Assembly (NCBI RefSeq): GCF_014217875.1
Contig: NZ_CP059060.1
Span: 186,001-250,000 of the forward strand
Direction: 5' to 3'
Length of the DNA: 64,000 nt
Origin: Synechococcus sp. LTW-R
GTDB taxonomy: Bacteria > Cyanobacteriota > Cyanobacteriia > PCC-6307 > Cyanobiaceae
Made by a program: the position numbers and the translations under genes. Below the pieces are notes generated by a model. The model saw only the letters and a program-made list of their open reading frames with translations. It was not told where the DNA came from and searched no databases. Shown piece after piece: positions 1 through 9,450 of this stretch (positions are counted from its first letter, which is position 1; each line of letters begins with the position of its first letter).

Positions 1-255
1 TACCGCTTCCGCGGCCACTCCCTGGCGGACCCCGACGAACTGCGAGCGGAGGCCGAGAAGGAGTTCTGGGCCCAGCGCGATCCGATCAAGCGTCTGGCGG
101 CCCACCTGATCGAGCAGAACTTGGCGACGGCGGACGAACTGAAGGCGATCGAGAAGGAGATCGACGCCGAGGTGGTCGATTGCGTCGAGTTCGCCCTGGC
201 GGCGCCCGAGCCCAAGCCGGAAGAACTGACCCGCTACATCTGGGCTGAGGACTGA
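1..255 (+). CDS. pdhA: Pyruvate dehydrogenase E1 component subunit alpha, C-terminal part
   Basis: The reading frame is open from base 1 to a TGA at 253-255 and gives the last 84 residues of a protein whose start lies outside the window. It begins YRFRGHSLADPDELR, a conserved stretch of the thiamine-diphosphate-dependent E1 alpha subunit. E1 decarboxylates pyruvate and passes the acetyl group to the lipoyl E2 subunit. The tail is rich in Glu and Lys and ends TRYIWAED. The family identity is well supported. A related 2-oxoacid dehydrogenase E1 alpha is the only serious alternative. Confidence 0.88.
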   Translation, partial: YRFRGHSLADPDELRAEAEKEFWAQRDPIKRLAAHLIEQNLATADELKAIEKEIDAEVVDCVEFALAAPEPKPEELTRYIWAED

Positions 256-265
256 TCGTCCCTGC

Positions 266-1180
266 TTAAAGCCCGTGTAAACGGGCTTGCTCGTTGGCGG
301 CCCGGAAGACCAGGCCGTGGCGGATCACGAGGGGCTTGAGGTCGTCGTAGCCGCCGCCGATCACGGTGGCGATCGGGATGTTGCGCCGCAGGCAGCTGTC
401 CAGTACCAACCGGTCGCGGTTCAGTAAGCCCTGGTCGCTGAGTTGGAGCCGGCCGAGCCGGTCCTCACGGTGGGGGTCCACGCCGGCGTTGTAGAGCACG
501 AGATCCGGTTGCTCTTGATCGAGCAGGGTTGGAATCAGATCGCCGATCGCCTCTAGATAGGCGTCGTCTTCAAGACCATCGTCTAAGGCGAGGTCGACGT
601 CGCTTTGTTGCTTGCGCAGTGGAAAGTTGCTGCCGCAGTGCACCGAGAGGGTGAAGACCCGGGGCTCATCGGCAAAGATCGCGGCGGTGGCATCCCCCTG
701 GTGCACATCCAGATCGATCACCATCAGCCGCTGCACCCGCCCTTCGGCCAGCAGCACCTGGGCGGTGACCGCGCAGTCGTTGAAGATGCAGAAGCCGCTG
801 CCGTGGTCGGGGTAAGCGTGGTGGGTGCCACCGGCCAGGTGGCAGGCCACCCCGTGCTCCAGGGCCAGCCGGGCCGTGAGCAGGGTTCCGCCCACCGCCA
901 GCCAGGTGCGCTGCACCAAGGGGGTCGTGGCCGGCAGGCCGATGCGGCGCTGCTCAGCCGGCAGCAGTTCACCCCTTGCAAAAGCCTGGTGGTACTGGCG
1001 GCTGTGGGTCAGCTCAAGCCAGCGCCTGGGCACCGGCAGCGGGCGATGGATCTGCTCATCCCGCGCAATCCCTTGCTCCTCCAGGAGGGTCCGCAGGAGT
1101 TTGAATTTCGCCATCGGGAAGCGATGACTACTGGGCAAGGGGGCCGAGTAGGCCGGGTGGTAGACGAGCGGCAGGCGCAC
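266..1180 (-). CDS. Histone-deacetylase-family hydrolase (arginase/deacetylase fold)
   Basis: This 304-residue protein starts at a GTG. It has the zinc-deacetylase signatures: GGTHHA (His120 and His121), FND near 133-135, DLDVHQGD (Asp158 and His160 as zinc ligands) and NAGVDPH (Asp235 as the third ligand). Bacterial members resemble HDAC11 and acetoin-utilisation proteins and remove acyl groups from lysines or small amines. The true substrate in cyanobacteria is not known. The 56-residue gene at 1190-1360 lies 9 bases upstream on the same strand, so the two are probably co-transcribed. The gene converges with pdhA. Confidence 0.9.
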   Translation of the reverse strand: MRLPLVYHPAYSAPLPSSHRFPMAKFKLLRTLLEEQGIARDEQIHRPLPVPRRWLELTHSRQYHQAFARGELLPAEQRRIGLPATTPLVQRTWLAVGGTLLTARLALEHGVACHLAGGTHHAYPDHGSGFCIFNDCAVTAQVLLAEGRVQRLMVIDLDVHQGDATAAIFADEPRVFTLSVHCGSNFPLRKQQSDVDLALDDGLEDDAYLEAIGDLIPTLLDQEQPDLVLYNAGVDPHREDRLGRLQLSDQGLLNRDRLVLDSCLRRNIPIATVIGGGYDDLKPLVIRHGLVFRAANEQARLHGL

Positions 1181-1189
1181 CGGGCGTGA

Positions 1190-1360
1190 TCAGTCCTCGT
1201 CGCCGTCGAACTCTTCGTCGAAGAGGGTGTCCCGCAGCAGCCGGTCGACGAGCAGCCCCATGTCATCGAGCTGGAGTTGCTGCATCAGCAGCTCGAGTTC
1301 TTTGATCACCGGCTCCGAGAGCCGAAGGGTGATCGGAAGAGTGTCTTCTCCGCCGAGCAT
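1190..1360 (-). CDS. Small conserved-looking acidic protein, helical (56 aa)
   Basis: This short ATG frame reads MLGGEDTLPITLRLSEP at the start and ends DEEFDGDED. The N-terminal TLPITLRLSEPVIKELELL resembles the strand-plus-helix start of ribbon-helix-helix proteins, followed by a second helix (MGLLVDRLLRDTLFD) and an acidic tail. Its stop lies 9 bases before the GTG of the deacetylase-like gene, which suggests one transcript. I do not recognise a named family. A DNA-binding or partner role for the hydrolase is only a guess. Confidence 0.6.
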   Translation of the reverse strand: MLGGEDTLPITLRLSEPVIKELELLMQQLQLDDMGLLVDRLLRDTLFDEEFDGDED

Positions 1361-1431
1361 TGCGGGTGGGTGCTGACTGAACGAAGTCTGACGGAAACCG
1401 GGCTACAAAGGAGTGCAATCTATGGATCGCG

Positions 1432-1656
1432 ATGGCTCCGGTTTGGTTGGTGATCTTGTTTTGGTCCGGGTCCGTCCATGGCGGCACCGCCATGCAAACC
1501 CTGCCGATGAAGACCTTCGCCGACTGCCAGAAGTCCCGCGACATGCTGATGGCCCAGCTCAAGACGAGCCCGGTCAGCAAGAGCAAGGCCCTCAATAGCT
1601 TCTGCATTTCGGGATCCGAGCTGCCAGCGGCGGCAGCCCCGGTTCCCGAGTCCTAG
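1432..1656 (+). CDS. Small secreted Cys-containing hypothetical protein (74 aa)
   Basis: The ATG frame begins with a hydrophobic stretch MAPVWLVILFWSGSVHGG that reads as a signal peptide. A mature region with two cysteines (FADCQKS and NSFCISG) follows, then an Ala/Pro-rich tail. The composition is protein-like and the cysteine pair could form a periplasmic disulfide. It converges with the sigma factor gene and overlaps its end by 4 bases. Function is unknown. Confidence 0.55.
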   Translation: MAPVWLVILFWSGSVHGGTAMQTLPMKTFADCQKSRDMLMAQLKTSPVSKSKALNSFCISGSELPAAAAPVPES

Positions 1657-2585
1657 ATCGCGGTCGGCAGGCGCCGGGTGAGGTGGCGCAGCTTGCGCAG
1701 GGCCTTGAGCTCGACCTGGCGCACCCGCTCGCGGGAGACCTCGAGCATCCGGCCGATTTCAGCGAGGGTGTGGCGCTCCTCGCCCTCGAGGCCAAAGCGC
1801 AGTTCCAGCACCTGACGCTCCTGGTCGGTCAGGTGCGTGAGCCAGCGGCCGAGCTGCTCTTGATGGATGCCGCGCTCCACCTGATCGAGGGGTTCGCTGT
1901 TGGTCTGATCGGCAATCAGCTCGCCGAGGAAACTGCGGCCCTCTTCGCCATTGACTGGGGCATCCAGGCTGGAGGTGGTGAGGGCCTGGCGCAGCAGCGA
2001 GTCGAGCTCATCGAGGGGCATGTCCATCTCTTCCGCGATCTCCTTGCGGCTGGGCATGGCGCCGAGTTTGTGGGCGAGCTCGAGGCTGACCTTGCGGATC
2101 GCGGTCAGGCGCTCGGAGAGATGGACCGGCAGTCGGATCGTGCGGGACTGGCAGGCGATGGCTCGCGTCATGCTCTGGCGGATCCACCAGAAGGCATAGG
2201 TGGAGAACTTGTAGCCGCGGGTCGGGTCAAATTTCTCGACCGCGCGCTCGAGGCCGAGGGACCCCTCCTGGATCAGATCGAGGAGCTCGAGGCCTTTGCC
2301 TTGGTATTTCTTGGCGACGCTGACGACGAGGCGCAGGTTGGCCTTCATCATCCGCTCTTTGGAGCGCTTGCCCACACGCATGATCTTCTTTTCATGCGTT
2401 GTATAAGCGTCGCCTTTGTCTTCTTCGGCAAGCCGCATCATGGCCTGCACCTGATTGCCCAGTTCAATCTCTTCGGCGGGCGTCAACAGAGGAACCCGGC
2501 CAATGGTCGAGAGGTACCAACTAATCGGATCGCTACTGCGGCGACGACTAGCGCTGTTGGCGTTGGAGCTGGCGGCGGTTGCCAT
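1653..2585 (-). CDS. RNA polymerase sigma factor, group 2 (RpoD-like)
   Basis: This 310-residue sigma-70 family protein has region 1.2 (DPISWYLSTIGRVPLLT, about residues 19-35), region 2 with LLDLIQEGSLGLERAVEKFD and YKFSTYAFWWIRQ, region 3, and region 4 with TLAEIGRMLEVSRERVRQVE. It lacks the long N-terminal extension of the primary sigma factor, so it belongs to the non-essential group 2 (SigB/SigD-like) that responds to light, stationary phase and stress. A strong ribosome site (GGAGGAGC) sits just before the ATG and fixes the start. The exact sig letter cannot be assigned from this sequence alone. Confidence 0.93.
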   Translation of the reverse strand: MATAASSNANSASRRRSSDPISWYLSTIGRVPLLTPAEEIELGNQVQAMMRLAEEDKGDAYTTHEKKIMRVGKRSKERMMKANLRLVVSVAKKYQGKGLELLDLIQEGSLGLERAVEKFDPTRGYKFSTYAFWWIRQSMTRAIACQSRTIRLPVHLSERLTAIRKVSLELAHKLGAMPSRKEIAEEMDMPLDELDSLLRQALTTSSLDAPVNGEEGRSFLGELIADQTNSEPLDQVERGIHQEQLGRWLTHLTDQERQVLELRFGLEGEERHTLAEIGRMLEVSRERVRQVELKALRKLRHLTRRLPTAI

Positions 2586-2715
2586 GGGCTCCTCCTGAAA
2601 CGTTGGAAAAATCTCTTACGGTTTTTTTTGAAACCCTTGGGATTTCAGTAACGCTTCAGCTTTGAGATACGAAAGATCACATCACTTTTGAGACTCGTTT
2701 CCACTACTGGGTCGT

Positions 2716-4308
2716 TCAGATTCTGTTAACAACTGTGGATTGCGTTTTTCTCTTCATTAAGCCCAATATTTCGGCAACGCGGCTTGGTGTGGCCCCTCCA
2801 GGGCCGTGCTGATCGCTGGCGTTTTGACCGGCCGTGGCATGGGCGAGGGCGGCGAGCGCCAGCACGGAGCCATCGGCGGGGAGTCCGCTCGCGTGGGACA
2901 GGGCGCCGAGTCCTCCGGCGTATCCCGCCAGGACATCGCCAAGTCCCGCCCGGGCGGCATCGGGGCAGGCGCCGCTGAGTTGCCACCGCTCGCCCGTTGG
3001 ATCAGCGATGACGCTGCGGGCCCCCTTGAGCAGCACCGCACAACCGCTCTGCTCGGCGGCCGCGGTGCAGGCCTCCAGAGGAGTTCGTTCGGAGAGATCC
3101 GCGAAGAGTCGCTGGAATTCGCCGCTGTGGGGGGTCAGCCAGGTGGGACCGCGCCGGCCCTGCAGCCAAGGCACGGCGGGCCGCTGGGCGAGGCGGTTGA
3201 GGCCATCCGCATCGAGTACGAGCAGGCCCGGGAAGGTCTGGAGCTGGAGCCAGATCCCATTCTCGTCAGGGTGTTGGCCGATGCCCGGGCCGAGGACCAC
3301 CGCGTCAAGGCGCTCCAGGGCTGAGGGCGGCAGCGCACGGAGATCCAGGGATCCATCGCTGTGGCTGGGCAGCTTGGCCGCGAGAACGGCGTGGGGCAGT
3401 TGGTTCCAGAGTTGATCGGCCACGGCCTCAGGCAGCGCTGCCCGAAGACTCCCGAGGCCACTGGCGCTGGCCCCGAGCAGGCTGAGCAGGGCCGCGCCGC
3501 GGTAGGCGTCACTGCCGGCCAGCAGCAGCAGGCGCCCCCGTTGGTACTTCGCCGCCGCCGCGGCTGGAGTTGGCCAAGGGGCCGTGCTGAGGTCCGCTGC
3601 CTCCAGCCGCCTGGGCTGCCTGGGGGGCAGTGCCTCGAGGAGCGGGACGGGAAGTCCCAGGTCGATGCGCTCCAGCTCCCCCACCCAGGCCAGGGCGCGG
3701 TCCTGCAGGAAGCCCTGTTTGATCAGGCCGATGCTGAAGGTCCGTTGGGCGGTGGCGGCGATGTGCCCCAAGGGCTCGCCGCGATCGGCGCAGAGTCCGG
3801 TGGGACCGTCGATGGCGATCAGGCGATGCGGTCGCTGCCTCTGGCGCTCCAGGAGCAGTTGCTCGAGCTCAGCCCCCGGCGGCCGGCTTTGGCCGATGCC
3901 AAAGAGGGCATCGATCCAGACGGCTGGATCCCCGGGCTCGGGGGGCGCTTCGAGTTGGGGGATCCCCAGCCAGAGGGCCTGGCGTAGGTGGCTTTCGGTG
4001 AGGGGTTTGCGCCGCTCAAAGGGGCACCAGATCCGCACGGCGATGCCGGCCAGGTGCAGCTCCCGGGCGATCACGAGGCCATCGCCCCCGTTGTGGCCGG
4101 GGCCCACCAGCACGAGCGCCCCATTGGCCTGGAGTTGTGCCCAGCAGTCCGGCTCCTGCAGCCGCCGGCTGATGGCTAACGCGGCCTTCTCCATCAGCGC
4201 CTCCACGGGCATGCCGTTGGCGAAGAGCACCTGCTCGAGCTCGGCCATCTGCGCGCCACTCACCAAAAGGTGCTCGGCGTCGCGGGGGGGCCAACTGAGC
4301 GGGGCCAA
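2716..4308 (-). CDS. nnr: Bifunctional NAD(P)H-hydrate epimerase / ADP-dependent dehydratase
   Basis: The N-terminal half (about residues 1-225) is the YjeF-N epimerase with GPGHNGGDGLVIAREL. The C-terminal half (about 235-520) is the ribokinase-like dehydratase with LDADGLN, TPHSGEF and the PDAARAGLGDVLAGYAGG nucleotide site. Together they repair hydrated NADH and NADPH. The fused form is common in bacteria. The start used is a TTG. A GTG at 4263 or nearby codons are possible, so the first 15 or so residues are uncertain. It is divergent from mnmA, 46 bases away. Confidence 0.92.
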   Translation of the reverse strand: MAPLSWPPRDAEHLLVSGAQMAELEQVLFANGMPVEALMEKAALAISRRLQEPDCWAQLQANGALVLVGPGHNGGDGLVIARELHLAGIAVRIWCPFERRKPLTESHLRQALWLGIPQLEAPPEPGDPAVWIDALFGIGQSRPPGAELEQLLLERQRQRPHRLIAIDGPTGLCADRGEPLGHIAATAQRTFSIGLIKQGFLQDRALAWVGELERIDLGLPVPLLEALPPRQPRRLEAADLSTAPWPTPAAAAAKYQRGRLLLLAGSDAYRGAALLSLLGASASGLGSLRAALPEAVADQLWNQLPHAVLAAKLPSHSDGSLDLRALPPSALERLDAVVLGPGIGQHPDENGIWLQLQTFPGLLVLDADGLNRLAQRPAVPWLQGRRGPTWLTPHSGEFQRLFADLSERTPLEACTAAAEQSGCAVLLKGARSVIADPTGERWQLSGACPDAARAGLGDVLAGYAGGLGALSHASGLPADGSVLALAALAHATAGQNASDQHGPGGATPSRVAEILGLMKRKTQSTVVNRI

Positions 4309-4354
4309 AACAGCACTGGCGGCGGCAGTTCCATGATGGAGAGAACAGCCACCG

Positions 4355-5554
4355 TTGGCATTGGCGCGCTTCTCCGCTGTTCCCGTTGCATCTGAGGCCT
4401 CCGTGGCGGCAACGGAGGCGGGTGCCCAGGCGATCGAGCGCCTGCGTCAGTGGCCCGGCGAACACCGGGTGGCGGTCGGCCTCTCCGGCGGTGTCGATAG
4501 CTCCTTGACCGCGGCCCTCCTGGTGGAGGCCGGTTGGGAGGTGGAGGGGCTGACCCTCTGGTTGATGAGCGGCAAGGGGGCCTGCTGCGCGGAAGGTCTC
4601 GTCGATGCCGCCGGGGTCTGCGAGCAGCTTGAGGTGCCGCACCACGTGGTGGATTTCCGCGAGCACTTCAAGGAGCAGATCGTTGATTTCTTGGTGCAGG
4701 GCTACGAGGCCGGCGTCACACCGCTGCCTTGCTCCCGCTGCAACCGCGAGGTGAAGTTCGGGCCGATGCTCCAGTGGGCCAAGGAGGAGCGCGGCATTGA
4801 GCGGATCGCGACCGGCCACTACGCCCGGGTGCGCCACGGGGACCAGAGCGAGAACGGCCGCCACCAGTTGCTGCGGGGTCTCGATGAACGGAAAGATCAG
4901 AGCTATTTCCTCTATGACCTGCCCCAGCAGGCCCTGGGTCGTCTGGTCTTTCCCCTGGGGGAGCTGACCAAGCCCGACACCCGCCTGGAGGCGGATCGCC
5001 ACGGGCTGCGGACGGCGCAGAAGCCGGAAAGCCAGGACCTCTGCCTGGCGGATCACCACGGCTCGATGAAGGCCTTCCTGGATGCCTACCTGCCGCCGCG
5101 CCCCGGGCAGATCGTGCTGGCCGATGGCCAGGTGGTGGGCGAGCATGACGGCATTGAGCACTTCACGATTGGCCAGCGCAAGGGTCTGGGGGTGGCCTGG
5201 AGTGAGCCGCTGCACGTGGTCCGGCTGGATGGGGCGATGAACCAGGTGGTAGTCGCGCCCCGCCGGGATGCGGCCCGCGGCGATGCGGTGGTGGGTGCGG
5301 TGAATTGGGTCTCCATTGCGCCACCCACCGAGCCGCTCGAGGTGGAGGTGCAGGTGCGCTACCGCAGCGGTCCCCAACAGGCCCGGCTGATTCCCCTGCC
5401 GGAGATCGAGGCCGATCGGGCCGCGGATCGCCCGCATCGCTGCCGCCTGGAGTTTGCCGAGGAGCAGTTCTCGATTACCCCGGGTCAGGCGGCGGTCTTT
5501 TACTCCGGTGAGATGGTCCTGGGCGGCGGCTTAATTCAGCGCGATCACCAGTAG
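4355..5554 (+). CDS. mnmA: tRNA-specific 2-thiouridylase MnmA
   Basis: This 399-residue enzyme thiolates U34 of tRNA-Lys, tRNA-Glu and tRNA-Gln using sulfur relayed from a cysteine desulfurase. The PP-loop SGGVDSS lies at about 44-50. The catalytic cysteine region is [14 protein letters not shown] (Cys126 and Cys129), and the second redox cysteine lies in SQDLCLADH. The start is a TTG, because an in-frame stop closes the frame shortly upstream and no ATG is in frame. The gene converges with the ferredoxin gene and overlaps its end by 10 bases. Confidence 0.94.
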   Translation: MALARFSAVPVASEASVAATEAGAQAIERLRQWPGEHRVAVGLSGGVDSSLTAALLVEAGWEVEGLTLWLMSGKGACCAEGLVDAAGVCEQLEVPHHVVDFREHFKEQIVDFLVQGYEAGVTPLPCSRCNREVKFGPMLQWAKEERGIERIATGHYARVRHGDQSENGRHQLLRGLDERKDQSYFLYDLPQQALGRLVFPLGELTKPDTRLEADRHGLRTAQKPESQDLCLADHHGSMKAFLDAYLPPRPGQIVLADGQVVGEHDGIEHFTIGQRKGLGVAWSEPLHVVRLDGAMNQVVVAPRRDAARGDAVVGAVNWVSIAPPTEPLEVEVQVRYRSGPQQARLIPLPEIEADRAADRPHRCRLEFAEEQFSITPGQAAVFYSGEMVLGGGLIQRDHQ

Positions 5555-5784
5555 GGGTCGCTGGAGAGCTCCACCTCGATCGCTCCGCTCTTGCTGGCGG
5601 GCACGGTGGCGATGCAGGCGCGCACGGTGTTGCCGTTGACCTCGATCTCGCAGGCGCCGCAACTCCCGCCGAGGCAGCCGGTGGGAATCGAGAAGCCAGC
5701 CTGCCGCGCGGCTTCGAGCCAGTCGGATCCCACGACCGCTTGGGTGCTGGAGCCGTTCGGCCATTGGATCTGCACCTGTTTCAT
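5545..5784 (-). CDS. Plant-type [2Fe-2S] ferredoxin domain protein (79 aa)
   Basis: The small frame starts [12 protein letters not shown] and carries the plant-type ferredoxin cluster motif [15 protein letters not shown], with Cys37, Cys42 and Cys45, and Cys57 in VRAC. Four cysteines in this spacing bind a [2Fe-2S] cluster. Its ATG overlaps the cobQ stop (ATGA), so it is translated with cobQ. An upstream extension of the frame exists but overlaps cobQ and is not protein-like. A role as electron donor to cobamide metabolism or another nearby step is inferred from position only. Confidence 0.88.
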   Translation of the reverse strand: MKQVQIQWPNGSSTQAVVGSDWLEAARQAGFSIPTGCLGGSCGACEIEVNGNTVRACIATVPASKSGAIEVELSSDPYW

Positions 5785-7259
5785 CGCAGCAGGGGCTCCA
5801 GGTTGATGTGCTGCTCGAAGGCATCGGCGAGGCGATCGAGCAGGGCCTCCCGCTGACGGCTGTGGTGGGGTTGCCGTTCGCTGAGCAATGGCAACCCTTT
5901 GCGCGCCCTGAGCTGGTTGAGCCAACGCCGCCGCCAGGGGCCGCTTTCGAAGACCCCGTGCAGATAGGTCCCAACAACGTTCCCCGCGACCCAGCCCAGG
6001 CCCGCTTCGGCGGCGAGGGCCGTGCAGGGCTCGAGCTCAGAGGTCGCCCCCCGGTGCAGCTCAAAGCCCTCGAGTAGGGCGGCCTCGGCAGCGTCTGGCC
6101 AGAGGGCGGGGCTGCTGCATTGGCGTAGGGCCTTGGCTTCTCCAAAGACGGTGCGGAGCGGCAGCAGGTTGAGGCCGGCATGGCTGGAGCCGGCGCCGCC
6201 TTCGAGGCCCTGGGGATCGTGGAGTTCGCGCCCCAGCTGTTGCATGCCGCCGCAGATGCCCAGGACCGCTCCTCCCTGCTGGGCGTAGGCCGAGAGCTGC
6301 TGCCCCAGGCCGCTGCTCTGCAGCGCGCCGAGGTCCCGCAGGGTTTGCTTGCTGCCCGGCACCACGACCGCGTCGGGGCGGCCGAGGTCCTGACCAGGGG
6401 CAATCCAGTTGAGCTGGACCGTGGGCTCGGCCTCGAGGGGATCGAGGTCGGAGAAGTTGCTCAGGGAGGGGAGCTTGAGCACGGCGATGTCGAGCTCGGC
6501 TCCGCGTTTGCGGCCGCGGCGCTCGAGCAGATCGAGGGAGTCCTCCGGCGGGAAGAGTTCATCCAGCCAGGGCATCACTCCGAGGACGGGGATGCCGGTA
6601 TTGGCTTCGAGCCAGCGGCGGCCCTCATCGAAGAGCTCGCGGCGGCCGCGGAAGCGGTTGATCAGCAGGCCGCGGATGAGCGGGCGCTCCACGGGACGCA
6701 GCAGGGCCAGGGTGCCGACCAACTGGGCAAAGACGCCGCCCCGCTCGATGTCCGCCACCAGGATGCAACGGGCCCGCAAGTATTGCGCCAGGCGCAGGTT
6801 GGTCAGGTCCCGGGGTTGCAGGTTGACCTCGACCGGACTGCCGGCCCCCTCCAAGACGAGTCGTCCGCCGGGATGAGCGGCCTGTAGATCGCCGAGGCCC
6901 TGGCGGATGGCGGCCCAGCCCGGCTGGAACCAATCGCGGTAGTAGTGCTCGGCGCGGCAGTTGCCGACCGACTGCCCGAGGTGGATGACTTCACTGGTGC
7001 TGTCCCCCTGGGGTTTGAGCAGAACCGGGTTCATCGCGCAGGAGGGCTCAAGTCCCGCCGCCCAGGACTGCAGCGCCTGGGAGTAGGCCATCTCGCCGCC
7101 GGCCTGGTCCACCCAGGCGTTGTTGCTCATGTTCTGCCCCTTGAAGGGGAGGGGGGTCTCCCCCCGGCGCCGCAAGACCCGGCAGAGGGCGGCCGTCATC
7201 AGGGACTTGCCGGCACCGCTGCTGGTGCCCAGCACCATCAAGGGGTTGGGGTTGCTCAC
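5781..7259 (-). CDS. cobQ: Cobyric acid synthase CobQ
   Basis: This is an ATP- and glutamine-dependent enzyme that amidates four side chains of adenosyl-cobyrinic acid diamide. The N-terminal P-loop is GTSSGAGKS (about residues 11-19). The C-terminal class I glutaminase domain has the nucleophile in [11 protein letters not shown] and a later GTYLHGVFE histidine motif. The GTG start at 7259 overlaps the TGA of the upstream gene (GTGA), so translation is probably coupled. Length (492 aa) is normal for the family. It implies corrinoid (pseudocobalamin) synthesis. Confidence 0.93.
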   Translation of the reverse strand: MSNPNPLMVLGTSSGAGKSLMTAALCRVLRRRGETPLPFKGQNMSNNAWVDQAGGEMAYSQALQSWAAGLEPSCAMNPVLLKPQGDSTSEVIHLGQSVGNCRAEHYYRDWFQPGWAAIRQGLGDLQAAHPGGRLVLEGAGSPVEVNLQPRDLTNLRLAQYLRARCILVADIERGGVFAQLVGTLALLRPVERPLIRGLLINRFRGRRELFDEGRRWLEANTGIPVLGVMPWLDELFPPEDSLDLLERRGRKRGAELDIAVLKLPSLSNFSDLDPLEAEPTVQLNWIAPGQDLGRPDAVVVPGSKQTLRDLGALQSSGLGQQLSAYAQQGGAVLGICGGMQQLGRELHDPQGLEGGAGSSHAGLNLLPLRTVFGEAKALRQCSSPALWPDAAEAALLEGFELHRGATSELEPCTALAAEAGLGWVAGNVVGTYLHGVFESGPWRRRWLNQLRARKGLPLLSERQPHHSRQREALLDRLADAFEQHINLEPLLR

Positions 7260-7660
7260 AGCCTCGGCCAGTGCTGCTTGACCCAGTGGCGCAGGCGGGA
7301 GGGAAGGCTGGCGCTGGGGATCTCCCCGGACCACTCCGAGAGGACGACCCGGCCCAGGGGGGTGAGGCGGACCCGTTCGGTCAGGCCCTGGCCATCGACC
7401 TCACGGCGGAGCACACCGAGCTGGATCAGCCAGATGAGGAGGTCTTCGCAGTGGTTGGCGGAGAGGCGCTGCTGGCTGAGAACCGACCAATCCGCGCGGG
7501 CGGCGAGCTGGGTGCTGCTCAGGGCCTCCCGCTCGAGTTCCTCATAGAAGCGGCGCCGAAAGGGGAGGCAGCGCACGGCCCGCTTGGCCCGGACCAGGGC
7601 CCGTTGCTCCTGCTGGCTGAGGCGCGGTTGCATCAACGGGGGCGCTGAGGGTTTGATCAT
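7256..7660 (-). CDS. Conserved cyanobacterial protein, Npun_F0494-like
   Basis: This basic protein of about 134 residues has [20 protein letters not shown] near its N-terminus. Its end reads [20 protein letters not shown] followed by [15 protein letters not shown], which has the look of a winged-helix or degenerate DNA-binding fold. I recall a cyanobacterial family called Npun_F0494 with a similar ending, but the assignment is from memory. It overlaps cobQ by 4 bases. The start could be the ATG at 7660 or the one at 7633, since neither has a strong ribosome site. Confidence 0.7.
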   Translation of the reverse strand: MIKPSAPPLMQPRLSQQEQRALVRAKRAVRCLPFRRRFYEELEREALSSTQLAARADWSVLSQQRLSANHCEDLLIWLIQLGVLRREVDGQGLTERVRLTPLGRVVLSEWSGEIPSASLPSRLRHWVKQHWPRL

Positions 7661-7727
7661 TGTGGTTATCGGCCGGGCCGGGCCGCCGTCCACCCTTGCC
7701 AGAGTGGTCCGAGCTCAAGGACTGGCT

Positions 7728-8288
7728 GTGCTCCTGTTGGCCTCTGCCTCCCCCGCCCGCCGGCGATTGCTGGAGCAGGCCGCGATTCCGCATCGCGTGC
7801 AGGTCAGCGGAGTCGATGAGGAGGCCATCCACCACCCCGACCCGGCGCAGTTGGTGCAGCTCTTGGCCCAGGCCAAGGCGGGGGCGGTGCTGCAGGGCGG
7901 GATCGCTGCTGAGATCTCAGCGGTTCTGGGCTGCGATTCGGTCCTGGCCTTTGAGGGGGAGGTCTTTGGCAAACCGGCCGATCCACAGGAGGCCATCGCC
8001 CGCTGGCAGCGGATGCGAGGGGCCTGGGGGGAGCTCCACACCGGTCACGCCCTGCTCAATCCAGCTGGAGGGGAGCGGCTGACAACGGTGACCACCCGGG
8101 TCCTTTTTGCGGAGCTGAGCGACGCCGAAATTCAGGCCTATGTGGCCACCGGTGAACCGTTGCAGTGCGCCGGTGGTTTTGCCCTGGAGGGCCGCGGTGG
8201 CTGCCTGGTGGAGCGCCTGGATGGCTGTTTCTCGAACGTCATTGGTCTGAGCCTGCCCCTGTTACGGCAGTGGTTGCGGGCGGGCTGA
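7728..8288 (+). CDS. maf: Maf-family nucleoside triphosphate pyrophosphatase
   Basis: Maf proteins hydrolyse non-canonical or modified nucleoside triphosphates. The N-terminal [17 protein letters not shown] is the family signature, followed by a conserved VSGVDEEA, the [18 protein letters not shown] active-site region and [18 protein letters not shown] chose the GTG at 7728 because AAGGA lies about 7 bases upstream. A GTG at 7704 would add eight residues. It is divergent from the Npun_F0494-like gene. Confidence 0.9.
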   Translation: MLLLASASPARRRLLEQAAIPHRVQVSGVDEEAIHHPDPAQLVQLLAQAKAGAVLQGGIAAEISAVLGCDSVLAFEGEVFGKPADPQEAIARWQRMRGAWGELHTGHALLNPAGGERLTTVTTRVLFAELSDAEIQAYVATGEPLQCAGGFALEGRGGCLVERLDGCFSNVIGLSLPLLRQWLRAG

Positions 8289-8368
8289 AGCCTTGCCGAA
8301 ACCCACTGTTGCCATTTTTCTTTCGCCGTAGCTATTGCGAAGACAAGGCCCTCCTCACACACCTGGCC

Positions 8369-8626
8369 ATGAAGACCTTCGCGCTTGCAGCTGCATGCAG
8401 CCTCCTCGTTGGTAGCGGACTGACGCTGAACGCCAACGCGATGGAGCCGATCCAGCTCTCGACGGCTCTGCCGACCGCTGACCACGGCCTCCTCGACGAG
8501 CAGGCCTATATGGAGGACGCCTCGGCCCGCTACAGCGTGGAAGTGGCTGACGATGAGTCGCTGCCGCTGGAGTTCAAGAAGCCCTCAGGTCCCAAGGGCT
8601 ACAACGTCCTCAATCTCAGCTTCTGA
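8369..8626 (+). CDS. Small secreted hypothetical protein (85 aa)
   Basis: The ATG begins MKTFALAAACSLLVGSG, a clear signal peptide ending near NANA. The mature part is acidic (DEQAYMEDASARYSVEVADDES) and ends KGYNVLNLSF. The sequence looks like a short exported picocyanobacterial protein of unknown role. No known domain is visible. Confidence 0.65.
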   Translation: MKTFALAAACSLLVGSGLTLNANAMEPIQLSTALPTADHGLLDEQAYMEDASARYSVEVADDESLPLEFKKPSGPKGYNVLNLSF

Positions 8627-8688
8627 GGCGCTCAGGGCTGGCAGTTCGCTTAGACCTCAGCAGAATTCAGGGACCTTGCCCCCGGCCG

Positions 8689-8971
8689 ATGGCTCGACGT
8701 CTAAGCCTGAGCCTGGCTCTGCTTGCCGCAGCCCCTGGCGGTTCTCCTGAAGCAGCTCAACGCGAAATCCTCGGCCTCTCTGACGGGATGCGCCTGCTGC
8801 GTGTCCCCCAGCCGATGGCGGCATCCTGACGATCAGCGCCAGCTCTGGCGCATTCAGAACAGCCAGACCCGGGCGGGTCGGCCGACCTTCTATGGCAACA
8901 GCCCGTTCCTGAGTGCGACTGGGATTGAGCGCTCCTGGGTCTGCACGGCCCCAGCCCGCGTTCTCGAATGA
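8689..8971 (+). pseudogene. Frameshifted small secreted protein gene
   Basis: An ATG at 8689 opens MARRLSLSLALLAAAPGGSP, a signal peptide, and continues EAAQREILGLSDGMRLLRVPQP before a stop at 8827-8829. Right there the next frame continues with protein-like sequence, from QLWRIQNSQTRAGRPTFYGN to GIERSWVCTAP, and stops at 8969-8971. Removing one base near 8826-8828 joins the two into a protein of about 93 residues. This is either a real pseudogene or a sequencing error. Family unknown. Confidence 0.4.
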
Positions 8972-9012
8972 CGCGTTTTTTGACGGTGATTCCGGATTGA
9001 GCGAGCAATCAA

Positions 9013-9450
9013 ATGCCAACACAATCGAGAACCTTTTCTGCCTCACTTCTTTCACTTCTTGCTGCATTGCCCGTGTTGGTAGTGACTGGAAGATCGGCGG
9101 AGGCCCAGAGCCAACCCTGCGCGAACGCCAACAGCACCGTTGAGATGTCCCTCTGCATCGCCAAGGTGCTTGAGCAGAAAGACCGCGAACTCGCGGTGGC
9201 TATGCAAAAGGTGGCGAGTGAGGCCGCGGAGGTGCCCGGCGGACGGTTCCCCACCCTCTGGAAGGACAACCTGGCTGGTTTTTTCAAGACCAGCGCTGAT
9301 CCCGAGGATCAACTGGCGGCCTTTCAGCAGGCCCGCCGCAATGCCTGCGTCTACATGAACTCGATCGCCTTTCAAGGGACGGGATTCGGCATCTTCGTCA
9401 GCAACTGCGAGATCCGGATGACGGATGCCTTGATGCAGTCGCTGGAGTAA
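9013..9450 (+). CDS. Secreted LprI/DUF1311-like protein
   Basis: The 145-residue protein has a signal peptide (MPTQSRTFSASLLSLLAALP). Four cysteines in the mature part (QPCANAN, MSLCIAK, RNACVYM, SNCEIRM) match the DUF1311/LprI layout. Typical phrases are STVEMSLCIAK, LEQKDREL, FQQARRNACVY and NCEIRMTDA. LprI-type proteins include lysozyme inhibitors, but most members have no tested function. It stands alone between short secreted-protein genes. Confidence 0.75.
   Translation: MPTQSRTFSASLLSLLAALPVLVVTGRSAEAQSQPCANANSTVEMSLCIAKVLEQKDRELAVAMQKVASEAAEVPGGRFPTLWKDNLAGFFKTSADPEDQLAAFQQARRNACVYMNSIAFQGTGFGIFVSNCEIRMTDALMQSLE

Noticed and set aside
4016-5437. Long minus-strand open frame opposite mnmA
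   Set aside because: It overlaps two certain genes, has low-complexity His/Gln/Arg-rich text and no domain.
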